Under the pieces are notes generated by a model. It made no database searches and was not told the DNA's origin. It was given only the letters and a program-made list of their open reading frames with translations. 29,932 nucleotides of DNA from Halovenus sp. (GTDB lineage Archaea; Halobacteriota; Halobacteria; Halobacteriales; Haloarculaceae). Of the stretch, positions 13,775 through 21,911 are shown one piece after another (within the stretch, counting starts at the first letter, position 1; every line of letters begins with the position of its first letter). The position numbers and the translations under genes were made by a program. The stretch lies in the NCBI GenBank assembly GCA_003551945.1, contig PUNZ01000267.1, positions 1-29,932 on the forward strand, written 5' to 3'.

Positions 13775-14899
13775 TCAAACCACGGGTTGGCTCGTGAACG
13801 CTTCGGCAGCGCGTTGATAGAGCTGTCGACACCGCTCAAGGGTAGCAAGCGAGACGCTCTCGTCGGCAGTGTGTGCTTCACCTGCTTCGGCTGGGCCGCA
13901 GACAACACAGGTCGTCCCTGCTGCAGCCAACCAGCCAGCGTCAGTTGCGTGCGGTTTGATGACGTGTTGGGGCTCGCTGGAAGACGAGTTTTTGCCCCCC
14001 TCATGGACAGCACGCGCCGTCTCAAGGACGAAATCGGCAAACGATTCGTCGTCACAGGCCATCGGAGGCAGGTCTTGGTCAACTGTCCATTCGACACCCG
14101 GTAACGTTGTCACGTCCTCCAGTGGCGCGCGGCCGTCCGGGACGGTCCGCTCATCGATGGTGACTGTACACGTTTCAGGAATGACGTTCCATGCGGTTCC
14201 ACCAGCAATCTCGGTGACGACAGCCGACCCGACAACATCGTGTCCAAAAACCGTTGTACTGGGCGGTTCTAACTCGCGGACTGCATCGACGGCATCACTT
14301 GCACGATAGATTGCGTTTACACCCTGTTCGGGCTCGCTCGCATGTGCTGCGCTGCCGGAAACGGTGAGGGTACTGGCCCTCCGGCCTCGGTGGGCAATGG
14401 CTACATCGGTCACGCCTGATGCTGAGTAGCCAGTTGAGCCTTCGCCGACAATGGCGTAGTCGGGGACGAACCCGTCTTCGATTGCCCCCCGTGCGCCGAC
14501 GCCGCCAATCTCTTCACCCGTATACGAGACGAACACGAGTTCTCGTTTGTCCCCGACGTCGGCATCCCGAAACGCACACATCGCGGCAGCAACTGCTCCT
14601 TTCATATCTGCCGCACCACGGCCGTAGAGGCGACCATCATTAGATTCCACCAGAAATGACTCGCCATCAACCTGTGACTCGTCCGGCGGGACGACGTCGT
14701 GATGGCCGACGAGTGCCAGTGTCTCATCTCCTTTTCCGCGACGGCCGATAACGTTCCCATGAGTATCGCGTTCGACTGTTGCCTCCGTTTCATCACGCAA
14801 CCACGCTTCGATAGCATCGCCTGCAGCCGTTTCATCTTCGTGGCTCGGGATTTCGACCAACCGTGCGGTTAGCCGTTCCAATTCGTTCATACCGCTCAT
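13775..14899 (-). CDS. M20 family metallopeptidase/deacylase (ArgE/DapE-like)
   Basis: The 374-residue product has the full M20 metal site: GHHDVV (H66-x-D68), GAADMKG (D98), TGEEIGG (catalytic E129 and metal E130), an acidic residue in VGEGSTG, and a late histidine in GEAHTADE. The bridging lid domain lies in the middle (RGRRASTLTVSGSAAHASEP). The family includes acetylornithine and succinyl-diaminopimelate deacylases and aminoacylases or carboxypeptidases; the exact substrate cannot be told. Being upstream of an M32 carboxypeptidase suggests peptide or amino-acid catabolism rather than biosynthesis. The start may be M1 or M4. Confidence 0.9.
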   Translation of the reverse strand: MSGMNELERLTARLVEIPSHEDETAAGDAIEAWLRDETEATVERDTHGNVIGRRGKGDETLALVGHHDVVPPDESQVDGESFLVESNDGRLYGRGAADMKGAVAAAMCAFRDADVGDKRELVFVSYTGEEIGGVGARGAIEDGFVPDYAIVGEGSTGYSASGVTDVAIAHRGRRASTLTVSGSAAHASEPEQGVNAIYRASDAVDAVRELEPPSTTVFGHDVVGSAVVTEIAGGTAWNVIPETCTVTIDERTVPDGRAPLEDVTTLPGVEWTVDQDLPPMACDDESFADFVLETARAVHEGGKNSSSSEPQHVIKPHATDAGWLAAAGTTCVVCGPAEAGEAHTADESVSLATLERCRQLYQRAAEAFTSQPVV

Positions 14900-14969
14900 T
14901 TCCGGCGGTTACGACAAAAGTTCATGGGGGCAACCCGGTGTGTGCGTATCGTCCAAGAAGGCCGAGCAA

Positions 14970-16586
14970 TCACTCGGTCGGCACCGGTGCTTCCTCGTTA
15001 TCACCACAGGCATAGCGATGTGAGATACGCTGACTCCGCTCTCGCTCATCAGGGTCGTTGAGCGAGTCCATCGTAATTGTCTCCGTGATTGTCCAGATAT
15101 CCATCCGCTTTATCGGTTCGCCATCCGGGCCGGTCTCGGTCTCACAGAGCCACGCTGCATAGCGGTCGGGGAGTGTGTCGTTCGAACTCGCCCGCCTGAT
15201 TGAGTTCATGAAAAAGCGTTCTCGATACCCTTCATACTGGACCTGTAGCTGGTCACCCGGCCTGTCCAACGTGGCATTCTTGCGGTCGTTGTAGATATCA
15301 ATTACCTCCCCGTGTTCGGTCTCAGCAGCGATCACGTAATACCGGTCGTTGGTTCCTGGATTCGGTGCAAAGATGCTGAAATCCGGCTGGTCAACGTTAA
15401 AACTGTTTGCGACCTGATTGACTTCCCGGTCGTAGTTTGCATCGTCGCTCACTACGCCCGCAAACTGGAGGCCGGAAAGCACCAGCACGAGCAGTAGCGT
15501 CACGACGACGAGCGAGATTCCGAAGGTGTATATTCCAGCACGGAGGTCCCGATACCCGATGGCAAGGTCTGGGAGCCGTCGCAGGCGGTCTTCGATTGGA
15601 CGCGCCCGTTCACGGACGTTGGCTCGACTGAGCTGCAGACCTGTTTTGCGATTAATTGCTTTGCCAAGCCGCTCCCCGAGACGGCCGAGGTCGTCCCAGA
15701 AGACAGCCGGAATAAACAGGAAGAGTCCGGCCATTGCAACGTAGGGGAACATGCCGATGCGGACAGTGACAGCAAAGGAGAAGTGGCCACCCATATACAA
15801 GACGAGCAGTGGATAGCGGAGCCGCCCGGCAGCGAGAATGAGCACAAACCCAAAGAGCATCATTCCCGTCCAGAGGTAGGTTCCGAACTCAAGTAGCGGG
15901 GCAGCGTGGTGGGCGTACTCCCCAAGGAAGAACGTAATATCATCACGGGAGAGAATCAGCGGGGCGGCCGTCCCATCGAGCCACTGGTCACCCTCCAGTT
16001 TGTGAATTCCGTTGCGAACGTACATATACGACATTTGGGCGAGGATGAGTGCGGAGGCAAACCCAAGAAAAGCGTCTCTCGGTTGCCGGTCACGAAGCAG
16101 GGCATCGACCGACCAGCGCTCGCCAAGCGGCAGAAACATCGCCCAGAACAGGAGTAACCGAAAGAGCGTGTCTGCGTAGCTGTTGATAAACGGATTCCGG
16201 TAATCGAGCGAAATAACGAACAGAAAGGAGAGGACAATTGCAACCCGTGTTTTATAGCCCACGAGCAACTGCAGGGCTATCAGTATCTGGAGGGCAAAAA
16301 GCAGCGCAACCACTCGCGTATCACTTGTCAGGAAATATACTGAAAACGCATAATCGACGGTCCGTTCCATCGCAAAATCACGGGGGACAACCCCGTCATC
16401 GGTATAAAAGAACGTGAAGTTTCGCGCCCGCAATAGTACCTCAGTGATAATGATACAGGCTGCGGTTATCCGAAAGAGCGCAAGCGTCCGGGTATCGATT
16501 TGGAGACAGGTTTTGAGGTAGCCTGTGCCCCACGAGGCAAGAGATGAGAGTCGTTGCGGGGGCTCCCGTGGGAAAGAAGAGGGCAT
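14970..16586 (-). CDS. HTTM domain integral membrane protein
   Basis: The 538-residue product has multiple membrane segments, beginning at about residue 35 (DTRTLALFRITAACIIITEVLL). The pattern FRIT...LLRARNFTFFYTDDGVVPR near the start and SYMYVRNGIHKLEGDQWLDG about one third in are typical of the HTTM (vitamin K-dependent gamma-carboxylase-like) family. The last 170 or so residues lie after a final membrane helix (FGISLVVVTLLLVLVLSGL) and form a soluble, probably extracytoplasmic domain (FSIFAPNPGTNDRYYVIAAE). The function in archaea is not established. It is first in a same-strand run with the M20 and M32 peptidases, with 70 bases to the next start. Confidence 0.88.
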   Translation of the reverse strand: MPSSFPREPPQRLSSLASWGTGYLKTCLQIDTRTLALFRITAACIIITEVLLRARNFTFFYTDDGVVPRDFAMERTVDYAFSVYFLTSDTRVVALLFALQILIALQLLVGYKTRVAIVLSFLFVISLDYRNPFINSYADTLFRLLLFWAMFLPLGERWSVDALLRDRQPRDAFLGFASALILAQMSYMYVRNGIHKLEGDQWLDGTAAPLILSRDDITFFLGEYAHHAAPLLEFGTYLWTGMMLFGFVLILAAGRLRYPLLVLYMGGHFSFAVTVRIGMFPYVAMAGLFLFIPAVFWDDLGRLGERLGKAINRKTGLQLSRANVRERARPIEDRLRRLPDLAIGYRDLRAGIYTFGISLVVVTLLLVLVLSGLQFAGVVSDDANYDREVNQVANSFNVDQPDFSIFAPNPGTNDRYYVIAAETEHGEVIDIYNDRKNATLDRPGDQLQVQYEGYRERFFMNSIRRASSNDTLPDRYAAWLCETETGPDGEPIKRMDIWTITETITMDSLNDPDERERSQRISHRYACGDNEEAPVPTE

Positions 16587-16806
16587 TTGAACTGACAGAA
16601 ACTACGGTCCGGTATATGTATTGTGGTCGTTTTCGTCGCCTTGGACACCACAGTCCCGGCAGTTGTTGTTCCGGTGTATCCGGTTGAGAATGCTGATTTT
16701 GAGCGCTTGAGTGATTCGCTGTCGACTTGTCGTCGAAACTGACGTGCTCAAAGCCGGTTTTGTGATGAATAGATTGATAACGACGAATCAGTTAACACCG
16801 AGATAG
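16587..16806. promoter_or_regulatory. Divergent intergenic region between the HTTM gene and tatC2
   Basis: This 220-base gap must hold promoters for both genes. An AT-rich stretch (TGATGAATAGATTGATAACG, about 16761-16780) is well placed for tatC2. No RNA gene is evident. A minus-strand frame without a start codon (about 16602-16740) encodes CRDCG but is not supported as a gene. Confidence 0.35.
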
Positions 16807-19008
16807 ATGTCTGGTGCGCTCGATGAGGATACAGCCAGGACGCTCGCCAGCGGACGCGAAACCGTCGGAGGGGTGCTTTCGTCCGCACAGGCCCACCTCA
16901 AGCGCATTTTTATCGTCTTTGTTATCTTCTTTCTTGCCGGGTTCTATACCCTTCGTGAGTTCGTCTGGCACCGCCTCGAACAGGATTTGGTATACGCCAG
17001 AATGGAACCCGGTACACCGGTCTACGAGGGGACTGAGATTGTCGTTACCGACCCATTTAACGTCATTCTGATGCAGGCAAAAGTCGGGATTATCGTGGGT
17101 ATTCTCGGTGCAATCCCGGTTCTCATCTGGTATAGCCGTGATGCGCTCAAGCGACGGGGCTTCTGGCCGGATTCGACCGTTCCGCGATGGAAAAAGGTCT
17201 CGTTTGTCGTCGCGATTATTGCGCTGTTTATCGGTGGCGTTGCCTACGCGTATCTGCTGTTTTTCCCCATTATGTTCGACTTTCTGGCGACGAACGCGGT
17301 CAACGCAGGCTTTCAGGCAACGTGGTCGCTGGTTATGTGGACGGAGTTTGTCTTTTTCCTCGGTCTGTCGTTCGGGCTTGCTGCACAACTCCCGCTCGCA
17401 ATGAGTGCCGCGGCCCGGACGGGAATTGTTAGCTACGAAACGTTCCGGGACAAATGGCGCTATGCTGTCGTCGGTATTTTCGTCTTCGGCGCGCTGTTTT
17501 CGCCCCCTGACCCCTTCACACAGGTTATGTGGGGTGTTCCACTCGTCGCGCTTTATTTCGTCAGCCTTGGCGTGACAAAGCTTGCGGTCACCTCAAAACG
17601 GGCGAGTGAGTCCGTGACCATGCGAGAGGTGGCCGAGACTTACTGGAATACGATTGCAGGGGTTTCCTTCCTCGCCGGTGCTGCAATTTACCTCTTCATG
17701 CTTGAGGGGGGGACACAGGCGGCGAACGAGTTACTCGCAGAGATTGGGTCGGATTATCGACTCGCTGTCGGTGATCAACTTAGCGTTCTCGGGCTCTCGC
17801 CGACCGTTGTCACCCTCGTTGTTGCAACGATTGTGGCGCTCGTTGTCGCCGTCGAGTTGCTCTTTTATTTCCGCGTTATCGAACTGGAGCGGAAGGTACA
17901 GGCGGCGAAACAGCAGGCCGAATCGACACCAGGTGAACCCGCAGAGATTGATATCGGCGCGATGAGTGCCGGTGCGATTCGAGCAACGTCTCCTGAAGCC
18001 TTCTTCGAACTAAGCGAACAGCGAGCGCTTGCGTATGCCGAAGAGGCGCTCGAAAACGAGAACCCACAGAAAGCAAAGGCCATCTTCGATAAGTTCGACG
18101 ACGCACAGGAAGAAAAAGAAGCGCAGGAAGCCGAAGCGGATGAGGAGGAAGAAGAAGAAAGCGGACTCGTTACTTCGACTGCTGCCGGGATGCTTGACCC
18201 GTTTACCGAAGAGGAGACTACCGAAGACGATATCGGTGGCTACTACTACGATATTCGGTTCATTCTGGATTCGCTGACCTCAAAGACCATCTGGATTGTC
18301 GCGACGTTCATGGTCGTGCTGGCCGGTTCGTTCATGGCGCTCTATCTCGGCGGGATTCGGTACGTCGTGGAGGCGTTTTTCAGTGGCATGCCCGGTGATA
18401 CTGCTTCGGAAGTCGAAATTGTCGTGCTCCATCCCGTCGAGGCACTGATTTTCATGTTGAAGTTCTCGACGTTGCTGGCATTTCTCTCTATCATCCCGAT
18501 ACTGCTGTATTTCGCCTGGCCGGCCATCGAACAGCGTGGGTTGACGACCGGAAACCGAGATGTCTTCGTGCTCTGGGGCGGGACGATGTTCGTTGCACTC
18601 ACAATCGGAACGCTTGTCGGGTTTTTCTATCTTGCCCCGACGATTTTCTCTTTCCTTGCGTGGGATGTCGTCAGCAATAACATGGTGATTGCGTACCGAA
18701 TCAGTAGCTTTGGCTGGCTTGTTATCTATCTCACCGTCGGTATCGGCATCCTTGCGATGATTCCTGCGACAATGGTGTTATTCCACCATGGGCGGATTAT
18801 CGGTCGTCGTCGTATGCGAAAGAGCTGGCGTGGTGTCGTCCTCGGGTTTTTCGCGCTGGCTGCGTTTTTCTCACCAGCGAACATCTTTACGATGTTCCTG
18901 GTTGCTATCCCTGCGGGCCTTGCCTACTGGCTTGGCCTTGGACTGCTCTGGGTCTATGACCTTGTCGGCAACCGTGCGCCGACGCGTACCGGCGAAACGG
19001 CCGACTAA
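16807..19008 (+). CDS. tatC2: Twin-arginine translocase subunit TatCt (fused double TatC)
   Basis: This is the receptor and core component of the Tat pathway, which exports folded proteins across the cytoplasmic membrane; haloarchaea send much of their secretome this way. The 733-residue product contains two TatC-like halves. The first runs over about residues 25-360, with YTLREFVWHRLEQDLVYARMEPGTP near its start. The second spans about 490-720. They are joined by extra helices and a cytoplasmic linker with a run of glutamates near residue 435-450. This two-domain form is known from haloarchaea as TatCt. Single-domain TatCo and the TatA subunits are not in the window. The Tat lipoprotein at 7285-8838 is a likely client. 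A TATA-like AT-rich stretch about 16765-16780 suggests a leaderless start. Confidence 0.93.
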   Translation: MSGALDEDTARTLASGRETVGGVLSSAQAHLKRIFIVFVIFFLAGFYTLREFVWHRLEQDLVYARMEPGTPVYEGTEIVVTDPFNVILMQAKVGIIVGILGAIPVLIWYSRDALKRRGFWPDSTVPRWKKVSFVVAIIALFIGGVAYAYLLFFPIMFDFLATNAVNAGFQATWSLVMWTEFVFFLGLSFGLAAQLPLAMSAAARTGIVSYETFRDKWRYAVVGIFVFGALFSPPDPFTQVMWGVPLVALYFVSLGVTKLAVTSKRASESVTMREVAETYWNTIAGVSFLAGAAIYLFMLEGGTQAANELLAEIGSDYRLAVGDQLSVLGLSPTVVTLVVATIVALVVAVELLFYFRVIELERKVQAAKQQAESTPGEPAEIDIGAMSAGAIRATSPEAFFELSEQRALAYAEEALENENPQKAKAIFDKFDDAQEEKEAQEAEADEEEEEESGLVTSTAAGMLDPFTEEETTEDDIGGYYYDIRFILDSLTSKTIWIVATFMVVLAGSFMALYLGGIRYVVEAFFSGMPGDTASEVEIVVLHPVEALIFMLKFSTLLAFLSIIPILLYFAWPAIEQRGLTTGNRDVFVLWGGTMFVALTIGTLVGFFYLAPTIFSFLAWDVVSNNMVIAYRISSFGWLVIYLTVGIGILAMIPATMVLFHHGRIIGRRRMRKSWRGVVLGFFALAAFFSPANIFTMFLVAIPAGLAYWLGLGLLWVYDLVGNRAPTRTGETAD

Positions 19009-19080
19009 CGATTTTCCGTCAACGAGTACCCATGCTGTGCAGAAAACAGTAATATAGCTCGCCTGAAAAGAACGAACCGT

Positions 19081-19563
19081 ATGGGTGGCGTCACGTTTCG
19101 GCAGGCGAAGCCGTGGGATGGGAAAGCGATTCTTCGCATCAAACAGGCCGCAATCGACAATATTGACGAGGGCTATAATGCCACACAGCTAGCGGCATGG
19201 AGGCCGGAAGAATGTGCACTGACGGAGTTTAAACGTGCCATCCGTAGTGACTGCTTTGATGTTCTCGTCGCAGAGCGTGAAACCGACCTGATAGCCTATG
19301 GGGTGTTACAGCGACCGGAGGGACGAATTGATGCCATCTTTGTCCATCCGGATGCCACTGGACAGGGAATCGGACGATCGCTTGTCCGTCAGTTCGAAAG
19401 CCGGGCACAGATGCACGGTACTACCGAGCTAGCGCTTGTTTCGTCGCTTAACGCGCTCTCATTCTATGAGTCTCTTGGATATGAAGTGCGTGAGCGAACG
19501 ACCCGAGAGATTGCTGGCGTCGAGTTGGCGTTTGTTATTGTGAACAAAGAACTGACGGTGTGA
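19081..19563 (+). CDS. GNAT family N-acetyltransferase
   Basis: The 160-residue product is a single GNAT domain. It opens MGGVTFRQAKPWDGKAILRIKQ and has IDAIFVHPDATGQGIGRSLVRQFE, where the Q-G-x-G loop binds the acetyl-CoA pyrophosphate. The final ALSFYESLGYEVRERTTREI is the usual helix and last strands. The acceptor substrate is unknown. A TATA-like AGTAATATAG about 30 bases upstream indicates a leaderless transcript starting near 19081. The next gene is convergent, with 4 bases between stops. Confidence 0.92.
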   Translation: MGGVTFRQAKPWDGKAILRIKQAAIDNIDEGYNATQLAAWRPEECALTEFKRAIRSDCFDVLVAERETDLIAYGVLQRPEGRIDAIFVHPDATGQGIGRSLVRQFESRAQMHGTTELALVSSLNALSFYESLGYEVRERTTREIAGVELAFVIVNKELTV

Positions 19564-19567
19564 ACGG

Positions 19568-20266
19568 TTAGGCCAGTCCACGAGAACGAATGAGTCCGAC
19601 GGTGAGATAGACAAATGGAGTGTCCAGTCCGACAAGTGCGAGTTTGAACAGATACTGCCCGACGATAAGGCCGATAATGGCTTCAACCGGCAGGCCTTGG
19701 AAGATGAAAAACGCGATCGTGATGAAAATCACGGTATCGATAAGCTGACTTGTCGCCGTTGAGAGAATATTTCGGAACCAGAGGTACTTACCGCCGGTGT
19801 AGGCCTTGAGCCGGTGAAAGACAATCACGTCCCAGTTTTGACTCACCAGATAGGCAAGCAGACTTCCCATGACGACGCCTGTACTGGCGCCGAGGGTCTC
19901 GGCGAACGCGCTTTGGCTGACATCTGATACCTCGGCAATTGGGGCCCAGATAGCAAGCCAGACGAGCACCAGCAACACGAGATTCATCATAAACGCGATG
20001 TTGACGAGCGCCTGTGCCTGTCGCTTGCCATAGAGCTCCGTGTAGCAATCGGAGGCAAAGAAGGTAATCGCGTAGGCGAAGACAGCGGCAGGGACGGTAA
20101 TGAGGTCGCCTGTCAGCGGTAGGCTCACCGGTAGGCCAACCGCGACGACCTTTGCGGCGGTTACCTGTGCCGTGACAAGGGCGGTGACGAACACTGCGGC
20201 GAGCGTCAACTGCGGAATCGGTAGGGTAACTGGCTCGCTTGTCGCGGTTGCAGTCTCAGTTCCCAT
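19568..20266 (-). CDS. Queuosine/archaeosine precursor transporter family (YhhQ/VUT)
   Basis: The product, 232 residues from the ATG at 20266, is an integral membrane protein with about six helices. It carries the family features PAAVFAYAITFFASDCYTELYGKRQA and SQNWDVIVFHRLKAYTGGKYLWFRNILST. YhhQ-type proteins import 7-deazaguanine precursors in bacteria. In archaea the corresponding use would be preQ0 for archaeosine in tRNA, which I infer rather than see. A longer frame starts at 20290, but the ATG at 20266 is favoured because it sits inside the end of the upstream ribbon-helix-helix gene with a GA-rich ribosome-binding-like sequence. The 11-base overlap implies translational coupling with that regulator. 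Confidence 0.88.
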   Translation of the reverse strand: MGTETATATSEPVTLPIPQLTLAAVFVTALVTAQVTAAKVVAVGLPVSLPLTGDLITVPAAVFAYAITFFASDCYTELYGKRQAQALVNIAFMMNLVLLVLVWLAIWAPIAEVSDVSQSAFAETLGASTGVVMGSLLAYLVSQNWDVIVFHRLKAYTGGKYLWFRNILSTATSQLIDTVIFITIAFFIFQGLPVEAIIGLIVGQYLFKLALVGLDTPFVYLTVGLIRSRGLA

Positions 20267-20477
20267 CAGTTCCCCCCGGGGTGTTGGCACCCGACGCTGT
20301 CTGTTCCTCTTCCGTCAGTCGGCCGTGACGCTCATCAATCTCGTCGAGGATGTCCAGCGTCTTTCGGATGGAGGCTCTGACCGCATCGCTCCGGTTGACG
20401 AACTTTCCATCGTCGCCGACGTGCTCATCGAGGTCAGCGAGCAACTCTTGGGGTATCTCGACGCTTATTTTGGGCAT
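20256..20477 (-). CDS. Ribbon-helix-helix (CopG/NikR N-terminal type) regulator
   Basis: This 73-residue protein begins MPKISVEIPQELLADLDEHVG, then FVNRSDAVRASIRKTLDILDEID, a textbook ribbon-helix-helix dimer fold. There is no ligand-binding domain. It is encoded just upstream of a YhhQ-family transporter and overlaps it by 11 bases, so the two are co-transcribed and probably functionally linked. It may repress its own operon, with the inverted repeat at 20541-20611 a candidate site. An unusually complete Shine-Dalgarno (20485-20492) precedes the start, suggesting a leadered transcript. Confidence 0.9.
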   Translation of the reverse strand: MPKISVEIPQELLADLDEHVGDDGKFVNRSDAVRASIRKTLDILDEIDERHGRLTEEEQTASGANTPGGTDGN

Positions 20478-20484
20478 TACCCGC

Positions 20485-20492
20485 TCACCTCC
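20485..20492 (-). promoter_or_regulatory. Strong Shine-Dalgarno for the ribbon-helix-helix/transporter operon
   Basis: The minus strand reads GGAGGTGA, fully complementary to the CCUCC region of 16S rRNA, seven bases before the ATG at 20477. This stands out in a window where most starts look leaderless, and implies a 5' untranslated leader. Confidence 0.65.
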
Positions 20493-20540
20493 GATTTACC
20501 TCCACGAGATATTCTTACGGTGTTCTTTTTTGATTCTTCA

Positions 20541-20611
20541 GGTGCTCTCCACATATTCTCAGACGAAGTCTTTTGTAGAGTCGTATAAAACAACCGCGAT
20601 TCGAGAGCACC
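20541..20611. repeat. 9-base inverted repeat with a 53-base spacer
   Basis: GGTGCTCTC (20541-20549) and GAGAGCACC (20603-20611) are perfect reverse complements. The spacer has a small AGAC-GAA-GTCT hairpin (20561-20571) and an AT-rich GTATAAAAC. It lies between the divergent ribbon-helix-helix gene (start 20477) and sufU (start 20689). Confidence 0.5.
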
Positions 20612-20647
20612 GCTGTGTTTCATATACCGTCGAGTGTCTGCCGGACT

Positions 20648-20660
20648 CCGAAGCCTTTTG
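20648..20660 (+). promoter_or_regulatory. Possible BRE/TATA-like element for sufU
   Basis: CCGAAGCCTTTTG lies 29-41 bases before the ATG at 20689, with A- and T-rich parts in the haloarchaeal order. The match is modest. Confidence 0.35.
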
Positions 20661-20688
20661 CTCGTCACCGACATAGAATGAGCTAACA

Positions 20689-21111
20689 ATGGGTATCGGT
20701 GGCTCAGACCTTTACAGACAGCAGATTCTCGACCACTATCGAAATCCCCGAAACTACGGCGAACTCGACGAGCCGACACTTTCACATACCGGGGAAAATC
20801 CGATGTGTGGCGACACCATCACGATGGATATCGTCCTTGATGATGATGAACAGGAAATAAAGCGGGTTGCGTTCAGCGGCGACGGCTGTGCAATTTCACA
20901 GGCCTCGGCGTCGATGCTCTCCGAGCAGTTACACGGCATGGATATCGACGAATTGCGTGCCATGGACCGCGACACTGTTATCGATATGCTTGGTGTCGAC
21001 ATCTCCCCAATGCGTGTCAAATGTGCGGTGCTGGCCGAGAAAGTTGCCCAGGACGGCGTTGATATCTACCTTGGTGAAAAAGACCTCGACAAGACAACGA
21101 CCGAGGACTAA
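20689..21111 (+). CDS. sufU: SufU-type iron-sulfur cluster assembly / sulfur-transfer protein
   Basis: The 140-residue product matches the IscU/SufU fold, with three conserved cysteines: C40 in NPMCGD, C67 in GCAIS and C112 in RVKCAVL, and D42 beside the first. The arginine three residues before the last cysteine (R109) and the absence of an LPPVK motif mark it as SufU rather than IscU. In bacteria SufU accepts sulfur from the cysteine desulfurase SufS with the help of zinc and passes it to the SufBCD scaffold. A cysteine desulfurase gene is not in this window. The start at 20689 gives the normal N-terminus (DLYRQQILDHYRNPRNYG). Confidence 0.94.
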   Translation: MGIGGSDLYRQQILDHYRNPRNYGELDEPTLSHTGENPMCGDTITMDIVLDDDEQEIKRVAFSGDGCAISQASASMLSEQLHGMDIDELRAMDRDTVIDMLGVDISPMRVKCAVLAEKVAQDGVDIYLGEKDLDKTTTED

Positions 21112-21165
21112 CTAGCACACCCGGAGTGTAGGCCCAACGACCTGTTTTTCGTGGATTTGAGGTGC

Positions 21166-21498
21166 TCAGTGACTTCGACCTAACACAGACTCCTCTGTGT
21201 TGGCGAATACGACCAGCGCAGTAATCTCCTCGTCAATGTCGAAAAAGTCGTGTTCGAGTCCTTGCTCCACGTAAAGTACGTCACCTTCCTCCAGCGTGTA
21301 GCGTTCGTTTCCGACGTAGGCTTTCCCCGACCCAGAGATGATGTAATAGAGTTCATCGGTTTTATGCGGCGTTTTCGGCTCTGGATTTGGATAGCGGGCG
21401 AGTTCGACACTCAGCGATTCTTCAGTCAGGACTTCCAGGTAGTGTTTGCCGTCCTCTTCGAGTGTTTTCAGCAGGTCTTCGGTCGAAACGTTCGTCAT
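21166..21498 (-). CDS. Single-domain cupin protein
   Basis: The 110-residue beta-barrel protein has the two cupin motifs: PHKTDELYYIISGSGKAYV (H45 and E49 as metal ligands) and EGDVLYVEQGLEHDFFDI with the second-motif histidine. The second position of the usual H-x-H pair is threonine, so the metal site, if present, has fewer ligands. Cupins of this size have varied roles (isomerases, dioxygenases, sugar or metabolite binding), and no substrate can be assigned. It is downstream of a zinc-finger gene on the same strand, 73 bases away. It is convergent with sufU. Confidence 0.88.
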   Translation of the reverse strand: MTNVSTEDLLKTLEEDGKHYLEVLTEESLSVELARYPNPEPKTPHKTDELYYIISGSGKAYVGNERYTLEEGDVLYVEQGLEHDFFDIDEEITALVVFANTEESVLGRSH

Positions 21499-21571
21499 TT
21501 GCGTATTCTCTCGTTGTGGTTGGACATCGAAGAACGCGTTGTTTTGTTGCCAGTCAATCGCCGTTCGCTCG

Positions 21572-21865
21572 TCATCCGTCGAGTCGTTCGATTACTTCAC
21601 GAATATCCGCGTGCTCCTCGACGAGGTCTTTGACTTTCTCACGCTCTCGGACATCCGCAGCGGTTGCATCGTAAGCACGGACGTATTCGGCGCGCGAGTG
21701 CTCATCGAATGCGTGCTTGATGGCGAAATACCCGTCAGGGACGACCGTCCCACAGACTTTACACTCAACGCGATTATGGTCGCGGGCCTGATGGACGATG
21801 AGGTCCTCAATGCGCTCGAACGGTTCGTTGTCGTCGCCTTCGATTGCACACTCCCAGGGGGCCAT
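21572..21865 (-). CDS. C2H2-like zinc-finger protein, haloarchaeal
   Basis: The likely start is the ATG at 21865 (MAPWECAIEGDDNEPFERIEDL), giving 97 residues; a longer frame from 21919 runs into the preceding gene. One clear finger-like motif is CKVCG...HAFDEH (C-x2-C-x12-H-x4-H). An earlier segment has a cysteine in WECAIEG and H-x4-H in HQARDH, but only one cysteine, so a possible first finger is incomplete. The C-terminus is a charged helix. From memory a similar haloarchaeal family exists (annotated DUF7565), with unknown function. It lies 46 bases downstream of a P-type ATPase on the same strand, so the two may be co-transcribed. Confidence 0.82.
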   Translation of the reverse strand: MAPWECAIEGDDNEPFERIEDLIVHQARDHNRVECKVCGTVVPDGYFAIKHAFDEHSRAEYVRAYDATAADVREREKVKDLVEEHADIREVIERLDG

Positions 21866-21911
21866 TACCGAGAGGTATCCCGCTGTGGATAAAACTGTTC
21901 TGCCGTGGCTG

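Noticed and set aside
16602..16740. Minus-strand frame encoding RNNNCRDCG followed by GDENDHN
   Set aside because: It has no start codon and a stop lies just upstream. One CxxC is not enough to call a zinc-ribbon or transposase remnant.
20678..20686. ATG-AGC-TAA mini-ORF two bases before sufU
   Set aside because: The likely transcription start is at or after it, so it may not be in the mRNA. A chance start-stop is the simpler reading.
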